DNA of 64,000 bases from Gnetum montanum (GCA_015680685.1 MNCI01014219.1:162589-226588), one strand, 5' to 3'; positions 1 through 13,200 are shown, numbered from the stretch's first letter. Numbers and translations are program-made. Notes: generated by a model not told the origin, from the sequence alone.

Positions 1-565
1 CTACCAAATTTAGGTGAGATGGGTGTCAAAATTTGGGGGGTTACTATACATAGTAAGTGCTTTTTCCCATGGTTATTCTGTTGACCATAAATAGTAATAG
101 GAGCACACCTTCCATGCTTGAGGTAAATCTTTCACATTAAGCTCTCCACCATGTTCATGTTTNGTTGAGGAGGAAAGCTTTTTAGGCTATGCATGTGGTC
201 TCCACACTAAAGGGGGAAAGTTTTCAAATGCTAGGGGTAGGTGAGATTTACCCCCTGCATGTGTTTTGAGCATAAAAAAGTATATACCCCTCATAAAATC
301 GATCAAATTACCTTTTTTGGCATTCCAAAAGGCATTTTTGATTCCACCAAGCCAAAATATAGACACTAGGAGATGTTTCACACTTATGGAATGAGGCTTG
401 AACTACTTATGATGCATTTTTCAGCCTCAAAAGTATAAAGTATGTGAAATTGCCCATTGTGGGTTACAATCTTCACATTTACAATGGATTTTAGCCTTAG
501 GTTTCATGGGGTGAAAGCTACATGATAAAGATTTGCTATAACATGAAAATTTTTGTGGTGTTTCA
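1..565 (-). repeat. 3' LTR of element A, partial
   Basis: This is the start (element sense) of an LTR, cut by the window edge. In minus-strand sense the LTR begins TGAAACACCAC at 565, directly after a polypurine tract. The sequence matches 33550-34261 in element B, including the segment with CTATAAATAGTAAT-like wording. One undetermined base lies at 163. Confidence 0.8.
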
Positions 566-582
566 ATGGCCCCTTTTTGTTG
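566..582 (-). other. Polypurine tract of element A
   Basis: On the minus strand this reads CAACAAAAAGGGGCCAT immediately before the LTR start TGAAACACC. The same tract precedes the LTRs of B (34262-34279) and C (51732-51748). It would be the primer for plus-strand DNA synthesis during reverse transcription. Confidence 0.75.
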
Positions 583-689
583 ATACCTAGGGGATTGACT
601 CAAGAGGCACTAACAAAGAATACAAAACACCACTACATATTATAACACCATAATGCATATAGGTCGCATGAGAATTAGGCTATCCAGGT

Positions 690-785
690 CTCCAAGGTTA
701 CTAGTTTAAGGTTGTGGTGGACCATGGTAATAGTTTAAGGCCTTAGTAGGTTGTGTTGCCAGTTTAGGGTTGTAGTGGACCATTG
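690..785. repeat. TAGTTTAAGG repeat array, 3' end of A
   Basis: Three or four degenerate tandem units of the form (G)CTAGTTTAAGGnnnTGGTGGnCCAT, about 30-45 bp each. The same repeat is found at 4527-4610 and 14151-14330 in A, three times in B and twice in C. It lies between the integrase end and the polypurine tract. Confidence 0.75.
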
Positions 786-859
786 AGAGCAAGATTTCTT
801 GTTGGTGACTATTAGCTACATGTAGTATGGATTTAAATAGGAATGATTAACAGGATTGA

Positions 860-3800
860 CCAACTCATTTCCATCCATGTTAGCTATTTTGAATGCTCCA
901 TTCCCATAGGCTTTGGTGATAGGGAAGGGCTCTTCCTAGTTGGCAAAGAGTTTGTTCGCATGCTCATGGATGTCTTTGAGGACTAGGTCACCCTCCTTAA
1001 TATTGAGCATATTCAAGTTATGGTGGTGCTATCACTCGTGCCTCTCTTGATAGTGCTCAATGTGAGCAAGTGCTTGGATATGCTGCTCCTCCATCGAATC
1101 TAGGATTGTCATCTATAACTCCTTGTTCTAGTTGTCATTGATGAAGTTGGTCAAGGCTACTTAGAGTGATGAAACTTGCAATTTAATAGGTAAAGGAGCT
1201 TTAGAACCATAAACCAAGCTATAAGGGGTCATACTAGTTGTTGTGTGATAGGTTGTCCTATATGCCCATAGTGCATGGACAAGCCACTCATGTCACTTGT
1301 GCTTACTATTGTTTAGCATCTTTTTGAGTAAGTTGATGATGGCCTTGTTGTTACTTTTGCTTGTCCATTGGTCTTAGGGTAATAGGATGATGAGAAATAA
1401 TGCTTAATACTAGGTTGTGATAGAAATATTTCATTTCATGGATACTAAGTTATGGTTCATTGTTTGTAACTATGGCCATGGGTATGCCAAAATGGACTAT
1501 AATGTTATCTAGGATGAATTTATAGACTTGCTTGGATGTAGTCTTCCTTAGGGGAATAACCTTAACACACTTTGTAAAGTATTCAGTTCTAGTGATGATG
1601 AAGCTATGCCTTGTGGAAGGCTTAGGCATTTTGGACCCAATGATATCCAACCCCCATTGTTGAAATGACCATGTTATTTGAGTGGTATGTAGCTCAGTTG
1701 GCAATACATGTATAAGGTTACTATATTATTGGCATGTGTCACATTGATTAACCTTTTGTAGGTAGTCATTTTCCATATGGGGCTAGTAATATCCTAACCA
1801 TATAATCTTAGTGGTCATAGTTGTTGGTCCTATATGTCCTTAACAAGCATCCTTGTGAACCTCCTCTAAGACTATTCTGGCTTCAATTTTACCCAAGTAC
1901 TTTAGGAGTATGCCATCATAGGATTTTCGACATAATGTGTTATCACCTAAAATGACATACTAATTAGATCACATGTGTACAACATAATTTTTAGTAGTAT
2001 TCAAGCCTTGTGAGGATTTTTCATGAAGAAGGTAAAATTTGATATTGTCATACCACTCCTTGGGAGGACCAGTATGAACAATGACTACAAAGGTATCCTT
2101 AGTGTTCTGTGTGATGGGAGTAGCATAGTCCATGGTTAAGGTGGGCAACTTGCTAAACACATATAGTGTCAAAATAAGGGCTAATGTTGCAATTGCATCA
2201 GCTATGATGTTTTTGTTTCGAGGTATGTATTGGATATCAATGTTTGTGAACTATTATAAAAACTTCTTCCCTAGGTCACATTAAGGTTGTAAGTGCTTAG
2301 CTTTGCATGAATAGACTTTGGTTACTTGGTTAACCATGAGTTGTGAATTGTCTTTGATTAGTAAATGTCTAACTCTTAGGTAATGAGCTACCTTCATCCC
2401 TTTAATCAAACCTTTGTACTTTGCTATGTTGTTGATACATAGAAACCTAAAACGGTAGGCAAAGGATCAGATCTTACTAGATGGGAATGTTATGATGGCA
2501 GTGGCACTAGCCCCATGGGTAGTTTAAGCCCTGTCAAAGTGCATGACTACCTCATAACCCTCGGGTACTTGGCTAATTACATTAATATGTTCATCAATAA
2601 ATTTAGGATCTATGGTTTCTTGGTCATTGACAAGTGAAACTATGAGTTGTACAACTATAGCTTGACCTTTTGTTGAGTATTGAGAGACATAATAAAGGTC
2701 GAACTCCACAGTTATAGCTTTTCATTAGGCTATAAAACTACTTTTGTAGATGTTGGTCGTAATGGATTTGAGTATGTTGTACTTGCAAATGAGATTGACT
2801 TGGCTTATGAAAAGGTACTTTCTCTAATTCTTCAATGAGAAGACTAGTGTTAGACAATACTTCTCCACTTTAGTGTATTGTGTCTCGTGGGCTACTAACG
2901 CATGGCTAAGTTAGTATATAGGAATTTTTGTTCCATCATCACATTTTTGATAGAGTAGAGAGGTAATGAATGTATTGGAAATGGCAAGATAAATGTAAAA
3001 TGGTTTACCCTCTTGTGGGGGATAGACTATTGATAGTTGTTTCAACTCTTAATTAAGCTTTTAAAAGGCCTCTGGCATTGAGCCATCTACTCATAGTAAA
3101 CTCATTTCTTAAGCAAGTGTTGCATGGGATATAACTTATTCTTAAGCCTAGAGATAACCCTATGAATAAATTGTAATTTGTCTTGTAATCCTTGAAGCTA
3201 TTTAAGGTTGGTAGGTATTGCTAATTTGGATATGGCCTTAACCTTATCAAGATTGATGTGTATCCCTAATTTGAAGACTACAAATCCAAGCATCTCACTA
3301 GTCTTGACACCAAAGATGCACTGCTTAGGATTGAACCTAAGCTCATATTTGAATCATCATTTAATCATAAGATCTAGGTCATTAGCATGATCATTGACCA
3401 TCCTTGACTTACCAACTATGTCATCTATGTAATCATTAAGAAAACCTAGCATGTAATCATTGAATATATAGGTCATAGCTCTTTAGTATATTGCTCTAGC
3501 ATTCTTAAGGCCAAAGGGCATCATGGTATAACAAAAGTACCCCATGGGGTCATGAAGGTGATGCTAAGTTGGTGCTCTGGGTTGATCCTAATTTGGTAAT
3601 ATCTTGAGAATCCATCCATAAAGGACAATAAGGCATGCCCAACTATAGTATTGATAAGTTAATTAATAGTAGGAAAAGGGAAGTCATCCTTAATAGTCAC
3701 TTTATTTAGGTCTTGAAAATCAATGCAAATATAGATACTCCTATTTTTCTTAGGGGCTACCACTATGTTAGATACCCATTCTATGTAATTGATAGCCCTA

Positions 3801-4255
3801 ATGAAACCTACTTGGTAGAGCTTTGAGATTTCATCAAGAACTGCCAAGGGCAAATCTGGTCTAATCTTGCACACTTTTGGCTTAATTGGTTTAATGCTAG
3901 GGTCTATTATGATGTTGTTTTGGACTAGACATGGGTCTAGGCTTGACATGTCTTCATATGACTAGGCAAAGAACTTAATGTTGCTTTGTAGGATGTCTTG
4001 AGCATATTGAGGTTCTAGTCAGGAACTTAGTTTAAGGGTTTTCTCCCCACCACTGTGTGTTGTGAGAGGAACCTCAACCATAGAGTCTTTGGTTATGTCA
4101 CTTGCCTCTATGTCAAGGGTTTTGACTAGGTTTTCAGGCCATTCTAGAGGTTTCTCTATTGAAGCTATGTGGTCCACAAGACTCTTAGGCCTAGGATCTA
4201 GGCAATCAGGGTCGATACACCATTCAACATGATCGTGAGATCCATGTAGATGCAA
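860..4255 (-). pseudogene. Decayed RT-RNase H-aRH-integrase polyprotein, element A
   Basis: Read on the minus strand from 4255 downward, there is a pre-RT linker (4255-3950), then RT (about 3949-3150). RT has the DLNK...DDFPFP segment and an intact YIDD catalytic box near 3420-3432. A conventional RNase H follows (about 3080-2800, ETQYTKVEK). A second RNase H of archaeal type lies about 2570-2400 (VVMHFD, then GASATAIITFP), which is diagnostic of the Tat lineage. The integrase core spans 1704-1450, with the first catalytic Asp in WGLDIIG. The second is lost: the DNG motif reads NNEP. The integrase C-terminal region continues to about 860. Many in-frame stops and frameshifts are present, so it is not functional. 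It parallels element B at 34512-37960. Confidence 0.85.
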
Positions 4256-4526
4256 AGGTAAGAAAACTTACTCCCAGGTACTCATACTTTGATCCTACAT
4301 GTCAACCAAAAGCATATTAAGTGTCACCTAGATAAAAGTGAATAAATAATGCTAAAATGCTATAAAACACATGCAAATCTAATGCAATCAAGGCCATCCA
4401 AGGTCATCAATGGGGTAAGAGAAATTTAGCAAAGTGTAATAGAGGTGAAAAAAGATCAAATAATGGTTAAGCAAGGGAAAGTATAAGAAATAATGGTAAA
4501 AATGGTCAATAAAGGCCACAAATTAG
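4256..4526. other. AT-rich spacer, no gene seen
   Basis: This stretch lies between the RT linker and the repeat array and aligns with 37961-38200 of element B. No coding potential was seen. Confidence 0.5.
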
Positions 4527-4610
4527 CCAGTTTTAGGCCTTAGCAAGCCATGATGCTAGTTTAGAGTCTTGGTGGACTACGATGGTAGTTTAAGGCCTTA
4601 GCAGGCCATG
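4527..4610. repeat. TAGTTTAAGG repeat array, RT side of accessory block in A
   Basis: Three units of the dispersed GCTAGTTTAAGGCCTTAGCAGG-like repeat, with a stray unit at about 4875-4900. With the array at 14151-14330 it brackets the block holding the hairpin array and the antisense gene. The equivalent arrays in B are at 38205-38300 and 48281-48485. Confidence 0.75.
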
Positions 4611-5189
4611 TTCTCATGGTGTTAAATGGTGGTCAAAGAAGGTCAAACCTCACTATTTGATGCTACTTAAAGGACAAACAAAGACAAATATAGCTATAAC
4701 AAGAAAAATAAAGAACACATAAGGCTGTATAAAGGCCATAGAAGGTCAACAAGGTCAACAAGGTAACATAAGTCCAAAAATAAGCTAAAACATTATGTAA
4801 TAAGCCAAAAATAAGCAAAATAGGCTATATATGGTAAAATTTTGGCTGATATAGGTAAAAAATGATTAGGTTTTGCTAGTTTTAGGCCTTAGCAAGCAAT
4901 GTTTTGAGGCTACAAGGCTATTATGTGAGTTCAAGCATCAATCAGGGCTATTTCTGGGCTATTTGGATGCACAAATCAAGTGTTTTGAGGCTTCCATGTT
5001 GGGCTTAGTGTGGAAATACGGATCATCAATGTGGAAACCAAGGGAAGTATATTTTGGGATTCTAAGAGGTTTAAAATCAAGGTTTTGGGACCTTCCCAAG
5101 GTAGCACAAGGTTAGATCCATCAAAATTGGGCACTCTGGAGGTTTGTAAAGATCAAAAGCAGGTTCTAGAGCCTTTCCCCCCTATTTCC

Positions 5190-7830
5190 ACATTGGCTAG
5201 CATGGAAGAAAGAGAACTTAGCATGGAAAATAAGTATTTAAGACAAAATGGACCAAACATGATCAAACAAGTAGTAGGGACCTAGATCTGGAAGCTGTGC
5301 ATCTTCTAACTTCATTTTGAGGTAGTTTGAGTTGATTTTGAGTGTCAAAACATGTAAAAATGGCTTTCTCCCACATTTTCCATGTTGAGCATAGTATCCT
5401 CAGTATTGAAAAATAGGTGGACACTTTTTTCATGAATTCAGGTGATTTAGGAGCACTTTGACTAGGTTTTTGGGCTCCCAGGGTTGTAGAGTTTGATTCT
5501 ATAAGTTTCTAGTTGATTTCAGGCCCATTTGAAGGTTGTTTAAAGGCACTTAAGGTCTTCCCCCCTTGTTTCCATGTTGGGGAAGTTACTCTAGTGAGGA
5601 AGAATTGGGGAAATGAGTTTTGGATGTTGAAATATGGTTAGATAAGTAGAATCTTGAGGCCATGAGGTCCTGGGATTTTTTTAGCATAGATCTTTACCTT
5701 TCGGGAGTGTCATCTTGCAACTAAAAGTGGAAAGGTAGCTTTCTCCCTTGTTTCCATAACATAGAAGAAGCAAGAATCCTAGATCTAGATGAATCCACGT
5801 TACAATCGATAGTGAATGCTACCTTCTAGAGTTGCTAGGGCCAAGGGCTATGTCTCCATATCAAAATTTGACAGTTTTGAGTACTTTGAAGTGGTTTTTG
5901 AGCTTCACCTCTTTTTTCCATGTTGGGGCTAGGAAGCTTAACGTGGAAGACTAGGGGAAACCATCTTTTGGCTAGTTGGGATCAATTTCTTAAGGTTTGA
6001 TGGCTCTAATGGTTGCTACCAAGGTTCTAGAGTGAATGTAGGGTTATTTGATGTCATTTTGAGGTGTTTAAGAGATCCAAAAAAGTCCTCCCTTGAGATT
6101 TCACGTTGGGCAACATGGAGGAAGGTATCCCTAGTGTGGAAGAACCATGCATCCAATATCTAGGCTAGTTTTGACCTTAATCGACTGTGCATGTGTGTTT
6201 CCAGGGTTGTTGGGGTCAAGGACTAGGGTTTCCTATGCAATAAGCATTTTTTGAGCTTCCACCCTTTTTCCTACACTAGGACTAGGATGCTTAACATGGA
6301 AAACTATGTGGATTCATTTTTTTGGCCATTTGACATTAGTTTCCTGAAGTTTGAAGGCTTAAGAGGATGCCAGGAGGGTCCTAAAGAACATGCAAGTTTA
6401 GTTAATGTTTTTTTGCGGTATTTATGGATCCAAAATGAGTCTTCCCATTAATTTTCATGCTAGGCAACATGGCATGGGGGGCAGGGGGAATCTCTAGCAT
6501 GGAAACACCATAAAACTTAAATCTAGCTGAGTTTTGACTTCAATTAACCATGCATGTGTGCTTCTAGGGCTATCAGGGTTGAAGCCTAGGGTTTGGAGTC
6601 AAGGCCTATTAGTTTGTATGTTTTCCAAGTGGTTTTTTGAGCTTTTCCTTCTTTTTCCATGCTAACGATAGTATTCTTAGTATGGAAAACTGGGTGGAGG
6701 AGGGGGGGAGATAACTTTTATCCTTTTTGCATCATTTCTAATCATGCATGTAGGTCCCCGAGTTTGCTAGTGATGATTATTAATGACTAGTGTTAAAATT
6801 TCACTATTTTTAAGGTTGAGTGATTCTTGGGTGTTTCCCCCTTTTTCCATGTCTAGGCTTTCATGCTTAGCATGAAAAATTGGGGGAAAATATTTTCTAG
6901 CCATTTATGGCCACTTTTAGTCATGCATGTAGGGTTTTAGGGTTTCTAGTGTCGACTGTTGACATTTGATGTTGAAATCTGGTTATTTCAAGGGTCATTC
7001 ATTAATTTTTGAGCTTTCCCCCATTTTTCCACACTAGAGATTCCATGCCCAATGTGGAAAATTTGGGGGAAGGACTTTTGAGCTTTTATGGTCAAATCAG
7101 ATTATGCATGAGTGTCCACAAGGTTATTGTTATTGGCCATTAGTGTCTAAGGTCAAAATCTGGTTGTTTTGAAGGCTATGAGAGGATTTTCAGCCTTCTC
7201 CATTCCATCCATGCTAAGGGTGGGAGGCTCAATGTGGAATAGGTCTCACCTAACTAAGAAAGTTAGATCTAGGCCATATCAATAGCCAATCAACCATGCA
7301 TGTTAACCTCCAGGGTTATCGATACTAATGATCAATGCTAGATATCAAGATCCATCAGTTTGGAGACTTTTAAGTGCCTCATGCAATCTTCCTCCTTTAT
7401 TCCACATTGGGCATGATAGCCCTAGCATGAATGAGAGGGGGATGGATGTTTTGTACCATATTTGACTACTTTTGGGGCATTTAGATGCTCTAGAGTATTT
7501 CGACAAGGTCTAGGGGCTACCAGGCATCAAGAAATGGTCACTAAGCAGTCAATTTTGGTCATTTTTGACTTCCTCCCATCTATCCATGTTGAAGGTAAGA
7601 TTCTCAACGTGGATGAAGCCTCCCTTAGCATGAAAACACCAAATCACAAGTTTTCAACCAGTTTCAACTCGTTTTGGTAAGGTTCCTAGGTTGTTGGAGA
7701 TGCTTGGAGGGATTCTAGGTCATGTGAGGCATACTTTNNNNNNNNNNNNNNNNNATTTTAATGACTTTGTAAAATAGGAGGCATGTTTTCACATTGGGCA
7801 TGGTATCCCTAGTGTGGATGCATGGGGGTT
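5190..7830. repeat. Array of about 185-bp hairpin-bearing tandem repeats (A)
   Basis: About 15 diverged tandem units spaced 175-200 bp, with landmarks near 5205, 5380, 5565, 5745, 5910, 6090, 6265, 6450, 6645, 6840, 7018, 7200, 7395, 7585 and 7790. Each holds a pyrimidine stretch, an inverted repeat of type TTCCATGTTGGG / CCCAACGTGGAA, and a purine stretch. The whole can fold as a hairpin with a CCCCC/GGGGG outer stem. One clean stem is ATCCATGTTGA (7582-7592) with TCAACGTGGAT (7603-7613). Spacers share a GATCATGCATGTAGG-like phrase followed by a 'gttgctagggtcaagg' phrase. Element B carries the same array at 38560-41840. Tandem repeats in non-coding parts of Tat/Ogre elements are known. The conserved paired arms are what stand out here. 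Confidence 0.8.
7738..7754. other. Assembly gap (17 N)
   Basis: Undetermined bases inside the last part of the hairpin array of A. The corresponding region of B (about 41595-41770) is sequenced. Confidence 0.99.
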
Positions 7831-9689
7831 AAGGTTGCCATAAATTTTTAAGTGTTAAATTAGAAAAAAGCTTAGTGTTGATGCAATTTTTGGTTAAGAG
7901 AGAAGGCATAGGGTGGGGCCCATAATCCAAAAATTTAAAATTTTGAAAAGTGAAGTTTTTTCCTATTCAAAATCAATGTGAACTAGACTTTTCCTCCCTT
8001 TTGACTTTAGTGCACTTGGAGTTATGATACACTGAATTAGTAGCTGAGGTTTCAAGGTGTGCATTTAGGTTTTAGATGAGTTTTATATGTTTAGATTTTG
8101 CAATTTTTGATCATAATTGTCATTCTACAATAACAGTGCATTGGAGGAGAGCATTGGGAGAGTTTTTTTGTAGCCAAAGAAATCTAAATTTAGTGTGGAA
8201 GCCTTCCATCCTTCTAATACTTAGTGTAAAACCTTCATCATTCTCCTTTTCCAACTACACTTAGTGTTGAGCCTACCATGGTTCCAAAGCAATGTGGAGG
8301 AAAGAGTAGGAATCCTGTGATACAGAAGGTGGATAAACATGCCCAAGAGCTAGAAGATGTATCCAGGCCCATCTCCATCTAGGCTTCTTTTGTTGCTGCT
8401 CTAAGGTAGGTAGTTCTATGTATTTTTGCCTTTGTTTTCTATGGTTTTTCTAGTTTTTTGGTTTCCTATGTGTTCAATCCATTTTTTTCCAGATCTACTT
8501 TGGTGGAGGAATTAAAATGGGATTTTGATGAAATCCCACCTCCTTTTTTGGATACTTCCATGTAGATTTATAGTTATTTTATTGATTTAGCTTTTGTAGA
8601 TTCAATTTTAAAAATAAGGCTTGTTGTTTCATGCTTTTTTTTTTTCAAAATTTTTGGGTGTGGCCATTTTTTTAGATCTAGGCCTTAGGATTTGTTAAAA
8701 TTAAATTCCAAAAAAATCCTAACTTATTATTATGGTGTAAATTTTAATGGGTTTTAATGGTTTTGGCTATTTTGACTCTTTCCATGGCTATTTGAAACAT
8801 AGGTTTTTAAGTTTTTGAAGTTTTGACATGAACAAGTAAGCAATGTTGTGTATTTTCTCTTGGGAGGACGGTTGCACATTTGTAAAATTGAAGGTTATGG
8901 GTTTGTAGCCCTTTGTTTAGGCTTTCTAACAGTTTTTGTCTTATTTAATTTAAATTCATAACGATGAAGTTATGGCTATTTTCCTAACATTGCATAGTTA
9001 GGTTGTTTGTGCTACTTTTGTAGTTTCATGTAATATTGCAAAATGTTTTCTAAGGAAATGGCAAAGGTTTTGGATATTACTAGTTATAGCTAAGTAAGCT
9101 TTGGGTTTAGCTTTCTAATGGAGCTCAATTGGAATTCAAGTGAATTTTCTACAAATTTGTTACTAAGCATGTGTAATAAGGATGTTTGTGCCGTTTTCAA
9201 ATTATTGTTCAAATTGATGAATTTTTTCTACATAAATGGAAAAGTTTTTGAATTTTTTCTAGGCATGGGTGTGTAAGGATTGATTTGGGCTTTCAAATGG
9301 TGGTGGAATCACTTCATTTTGAGCTCAAAAAAATTTTTGATAAATTTTTTACCAACCTTGTGTGAAAAGGAGCAAATGTTGATAGCTACAAGGGGTAAAT
9401 GTTGACAGTTTTTGCTAAATTGTTTCATGTTTTATGGATATATGACTATACTTGTTTGATTTTAGTAGTCATAGCTATAAGGTTCATAATTTCAAGATTC
9501 TTATTATGCTAGAATCATTGAAATCAAAGCACAAACAAATTTTTCATGATTTTTTTTGGCTATGACTACGTGAACAAGGAAACATTATGGTCATAGCACA
9601 CTACCCATTTGGAAATGGAAGTGGTTGATATGTATAACTTATGTTTTTCTTTTTTCAACATGTAAAAATAATGCTTATTTTTTTTAAAG

Positions 9690-9960
9690 AATAGTAAAAG
9701 CTTTTTCTATTTTTAGCAAGCTTTTACTATGACTACACGTTTTTTTCTAAGTTTATGTTGCTTTCTCTAAATTTGTGCATAGTTTAATTTTTTTTTTCAA
9801 ATTCATGTATGCTTTGCATAATTTAGATCTTTTTTCCAAACTTATCTTGCTTTTTTTAAATTTATGCATAACTTGCATGTTTTTTCCAAATTTATGCATA
9901 ATTTAGACACTTTTTGTAAATTTATGCATAATTTACACTATGACTTAGTTTTGGGCTATA
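9690..9960. repeat. Short repeats around palindrome TTATGCATAA in intron 1 (A)
   Basis: At least five imperfect units of roughly 30-45 bp built on TTTTCTAAATTTATGCATAA, separated by T-rich runs, inside intron 1 of the antisense gene. The core TTATGCATAA is a perfect palindrome. Copy B has the same at about 43750-43985. Confidence 0.65.
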
Positions 9961-10009
9961 AAATTTTGCATACAAAGGCTATAAAATATGGTAATAATTT
10001 TTTATGGAA

Positions 10010-10256
10010 TTTCTTAAGCTAATTTAGAAAAAACATCTTAGAGATTTTTACATAGGCTAATTTCACTTTCAACTAGATGTTTTGTCTAAATTTGCTAAGT
10101 GTTTCCATAATGTAAGGCTACACAAGGTTGTAATCATGTTTTCTTGTGGAATTGCTTAGAATAATTTAGAAAAACACCTTAGAGATTTTTAGAGAGGCTA
10201 ATTTCATCTCCAACTAGATGTGTTTTCTAAATTTGCTAAGTAATTCTAATAGGTCA
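10010..10256. repeat. Tandem duplication of about 130-150 bp in intron 1 (A)
   Basis: Two units, each starting near GCTAATTTAGAAAAA (10019 and 10151) and ending TCTAAATTTGCTAAG. Element B has three units (44050-44465), so the copy number differs between elements. Confidence 0.7.
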
Positions 10257-13200
10257 TAATGTTTTTTGCTTTGCTTCATGTAGGGTCATGTTGAGGCCTA
10301 TCCTCATCATGGTGGAGTTGGTTGGTATCTTGTTACATTGGTCATCCTAAGACCAACACCTCACCACATGACATGCCTTTTGGGAAGTTCTCATTATGGT
10401 TATAGCTTGGGAAAAGGGACTTCCTTGCCTACCTCCTTAGGAACTTCAGTGTGATGCTATGGTTACACTTGTTCATAGATGTAGTTGAGATTGTTGTGGA
10501 GACCTTGTTGCCTTGAGCATTTAGCCTAATCATTAGATTCATTACTAACAAGCCATGTCCTAAGATAGCAAGGGAAATAATAGATGCTGTAATATCATAT
10601 TACCTTATAGAGATTTGGATGATGCCAAAGTATAGTCTATATAATGCTGACAATACTCTGATGGTGGTGCATAGAGATCACACATTATTTTAGAACCCAC
10701 TTGGCATCGTGTATCATCTACAAGGGTAAGCATGGTTATTGTAATGCTTTTGTGCTTTTAGCTTGACTACCTCCCCTAACTTCATTAGTTTTATAACTTC
10801 TTGCAGGTACAAGATCAATGATTAGGGTTTGATTGTCAATGATCAAATCTTCATAGTGCTCAAACTACTTTGGATGAATTCACAAAGAGTCCTCAAATTA
10901 GAACTACTATGTATCGATAGTTAAGAGGGAACTTTGATGCATACACCACTAGGTTTAACCATGTATACAAGAAGTGTAAGGATGATGGGACAATGCACAA
11001 ATAGTGGGCAGATACCAACAACTTCATGAATCAAACCCTTGTAGTTGGGACCTTAACACTGAAGATGAAAAGGAAAGGTAAACATAAAGGCTATAGTTTT
11101 TAGTGTTTCATGGCTTTAAGTATTCTATTGCTTTACTTGGTTGTTAAAATTGCTTATGTTGATGGTAAACTTTTGGTTGTTGCTTTGCAGGACCTTCCAC
11201 CTTAGTTGGTGTCACCATATCACTTTTAGGTTAATGTCATAAGGATACCATCATCTTGAAGTTTGGTGAGATGCCATTAGCATAGGATGGCTAAAGGGAT
11301 AGGTACCTAGGTAGATTCAAGCAAACATCTAGAATGTAGGTTTACTTGATGTATTGATGACACATATTCTTTCCATTCCTGCTATAGAGATATTACATGT
11401 CATCAATTCCTTTGATGAGAAGGTTGGTTATTTTAGCACCATGATCTAAGATATGAAGGTGAACATGGACATAGGTGTAGAACTCTTCCACAACTTGTTT
11501 TGTGTCTCTGTTGATGAGGCAAAGGTTCCCATTAGGATAGTAAGAGAAGTGGGCCATTGCAATGAAGTTCTAAAGTTGCTTGGTGTCAACATGGGCCACT
11601 ATAGAATTTTGATGGATAGCTTCATGAATCCTAATGCAAAGAAATCATTTCCTTTGTTCAGGTCTCATGTGTTTCCTAAACTATTATCATAAAAGAAGGT
11701 AATTGACCTAGCACAGGGGTGGACCTTTAAGAAGGTCCTAATGAAGGGCATTAGATTTGATTGGATGAATACTTTGGCTATTAGGCTTCAGGAAGAGATC
11801 CTTAGACTCTATGCTAATACCTCCATGATAATTCATATGCACTTTGCATTTTTGCAGGTTATTTGAAGAGGTTTTGTAGAGTTTCTGGTGGTGGATAGGA
11901 ATGGATGATGGGTTACCCAAGATCCAAGCCAACTTTCTAGGCCTTGGATAAAGCACATTTATACAACAGTGCAAGCCCAAAATCTACCAAAGGGGATGGA
12001 TGATAAGTTATCCATCACCACTATGAATCTCAATGTTAGGTAGTCTGAGTCTCTTGATGGTATTGATGATGATGAGCCTCTTATGTTTCCTGCTAGTGTC
12101 TAGGATGCTAGATAATGGTGTATGGGGGCTGAAGGCTAGCTAGGGAGAAACTTAAGAGGCCCATGGAGGAGGCACCCCTAGCATCAAACCAACTTACCTT
12201 GAAGAAGATTAAGTTTAAGCTTAGGCCATCATAGCAGGTAGTTGTAGGTATGCTTTGTTTAAATTTGGCTATTTCATGTTTTAAAGTTTATGGCTACTTT
12301 TTGGTTTCATGTGTTAACTAGTTTTCTATGTGTTATGGTTGTAGACAAGTGTCAGGCTATGGCAGCCCATGTTGTTGCAGAGGTAGAACAAAGGCATGTA
12401 GAAGAGGCACTTCTAAACCAACCTATGATTGAAGGGCTTACTGATGTAGATATAAATAATCTAGATGCCTTGTTTGGTGAGTCGGTACTGAGTACATCCC
12501 CCATCATCATCCTTGAGGAGAAAGAGGATGAGGAGCCAGGTATGCCTATGCTTGCAGATTTTTGTTATATCTCATTATTTATCTTTGGTTGTCATCCTAA
12601 CCTTACAATGATTGTTATGCTTATAGTAGTTCTAGAACCACCAACGCAAGCTTTCATCCCTAAGTTTTGTGTGAAATCATGGGTAGAAACTCTAGAAAAA
12701 GTGGAGTTTATGCATGGGATGGCTAAAAACATCATCAATTGGTTGAATCAAGTTGCATCCAAGATAGGTAAGGATCTTGTTTTATGTTCTTCAGTCATAG
12801 GCTTTGCTTGCATTATGTTTTATGGTGTATTTTATGCTTGTGTAGTGCCTTCTGTGGAGTGGGGCCCTAGTAGAGACATGGAGATAGACTCCTTGCCTAA
12901 GCTTTTCTATAATGTATATAGTGTATCTATGGAGTTGTACAAGATTGTTATTGATTTAGCAATGTCATGTGAAAAAGCTTCATGGAAGCTAGAGAGGTCC
13001 AACAAATCCTTATGTGAGGAAGTTCTAGCCTTAAGGAAAAAGACTTAATGGTAGGAGGATACGATTAGAGATCTCTAAGATTGTAAGGCCTTTGTGAAAG
13101 CCCAAGTGGCTAACTTAGGGGAGTTGTGGACTAGGGAGATCATGTGGACTTGCTACTGGCATGTCATTTAGGACAAAGTAGTGGTCCTACAAGAGATGGT

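Noticed and set aside
1683-1720. TAGCTCAGTTGGCAATAC resembles a tRNA D-arm
   Set aside because: It lies within the integrase coding region of A (minus strand), the corresponding B sequence is coding too, and no cloverleaf can be built around it.
5190-7830. Regular repeats as a CRISPR array
   Set aside because: Units are about 185 bp, diverged and lie inside a plant retrotransposon with no short identical repeats. There are no cas genes.
12290-13048. 252-codon plus frame as a single intact protein
   Set aside because: Its start lies in intron 4, and it runs through introns 5 and 6. Comparison with B and C shows exon-intron structure.
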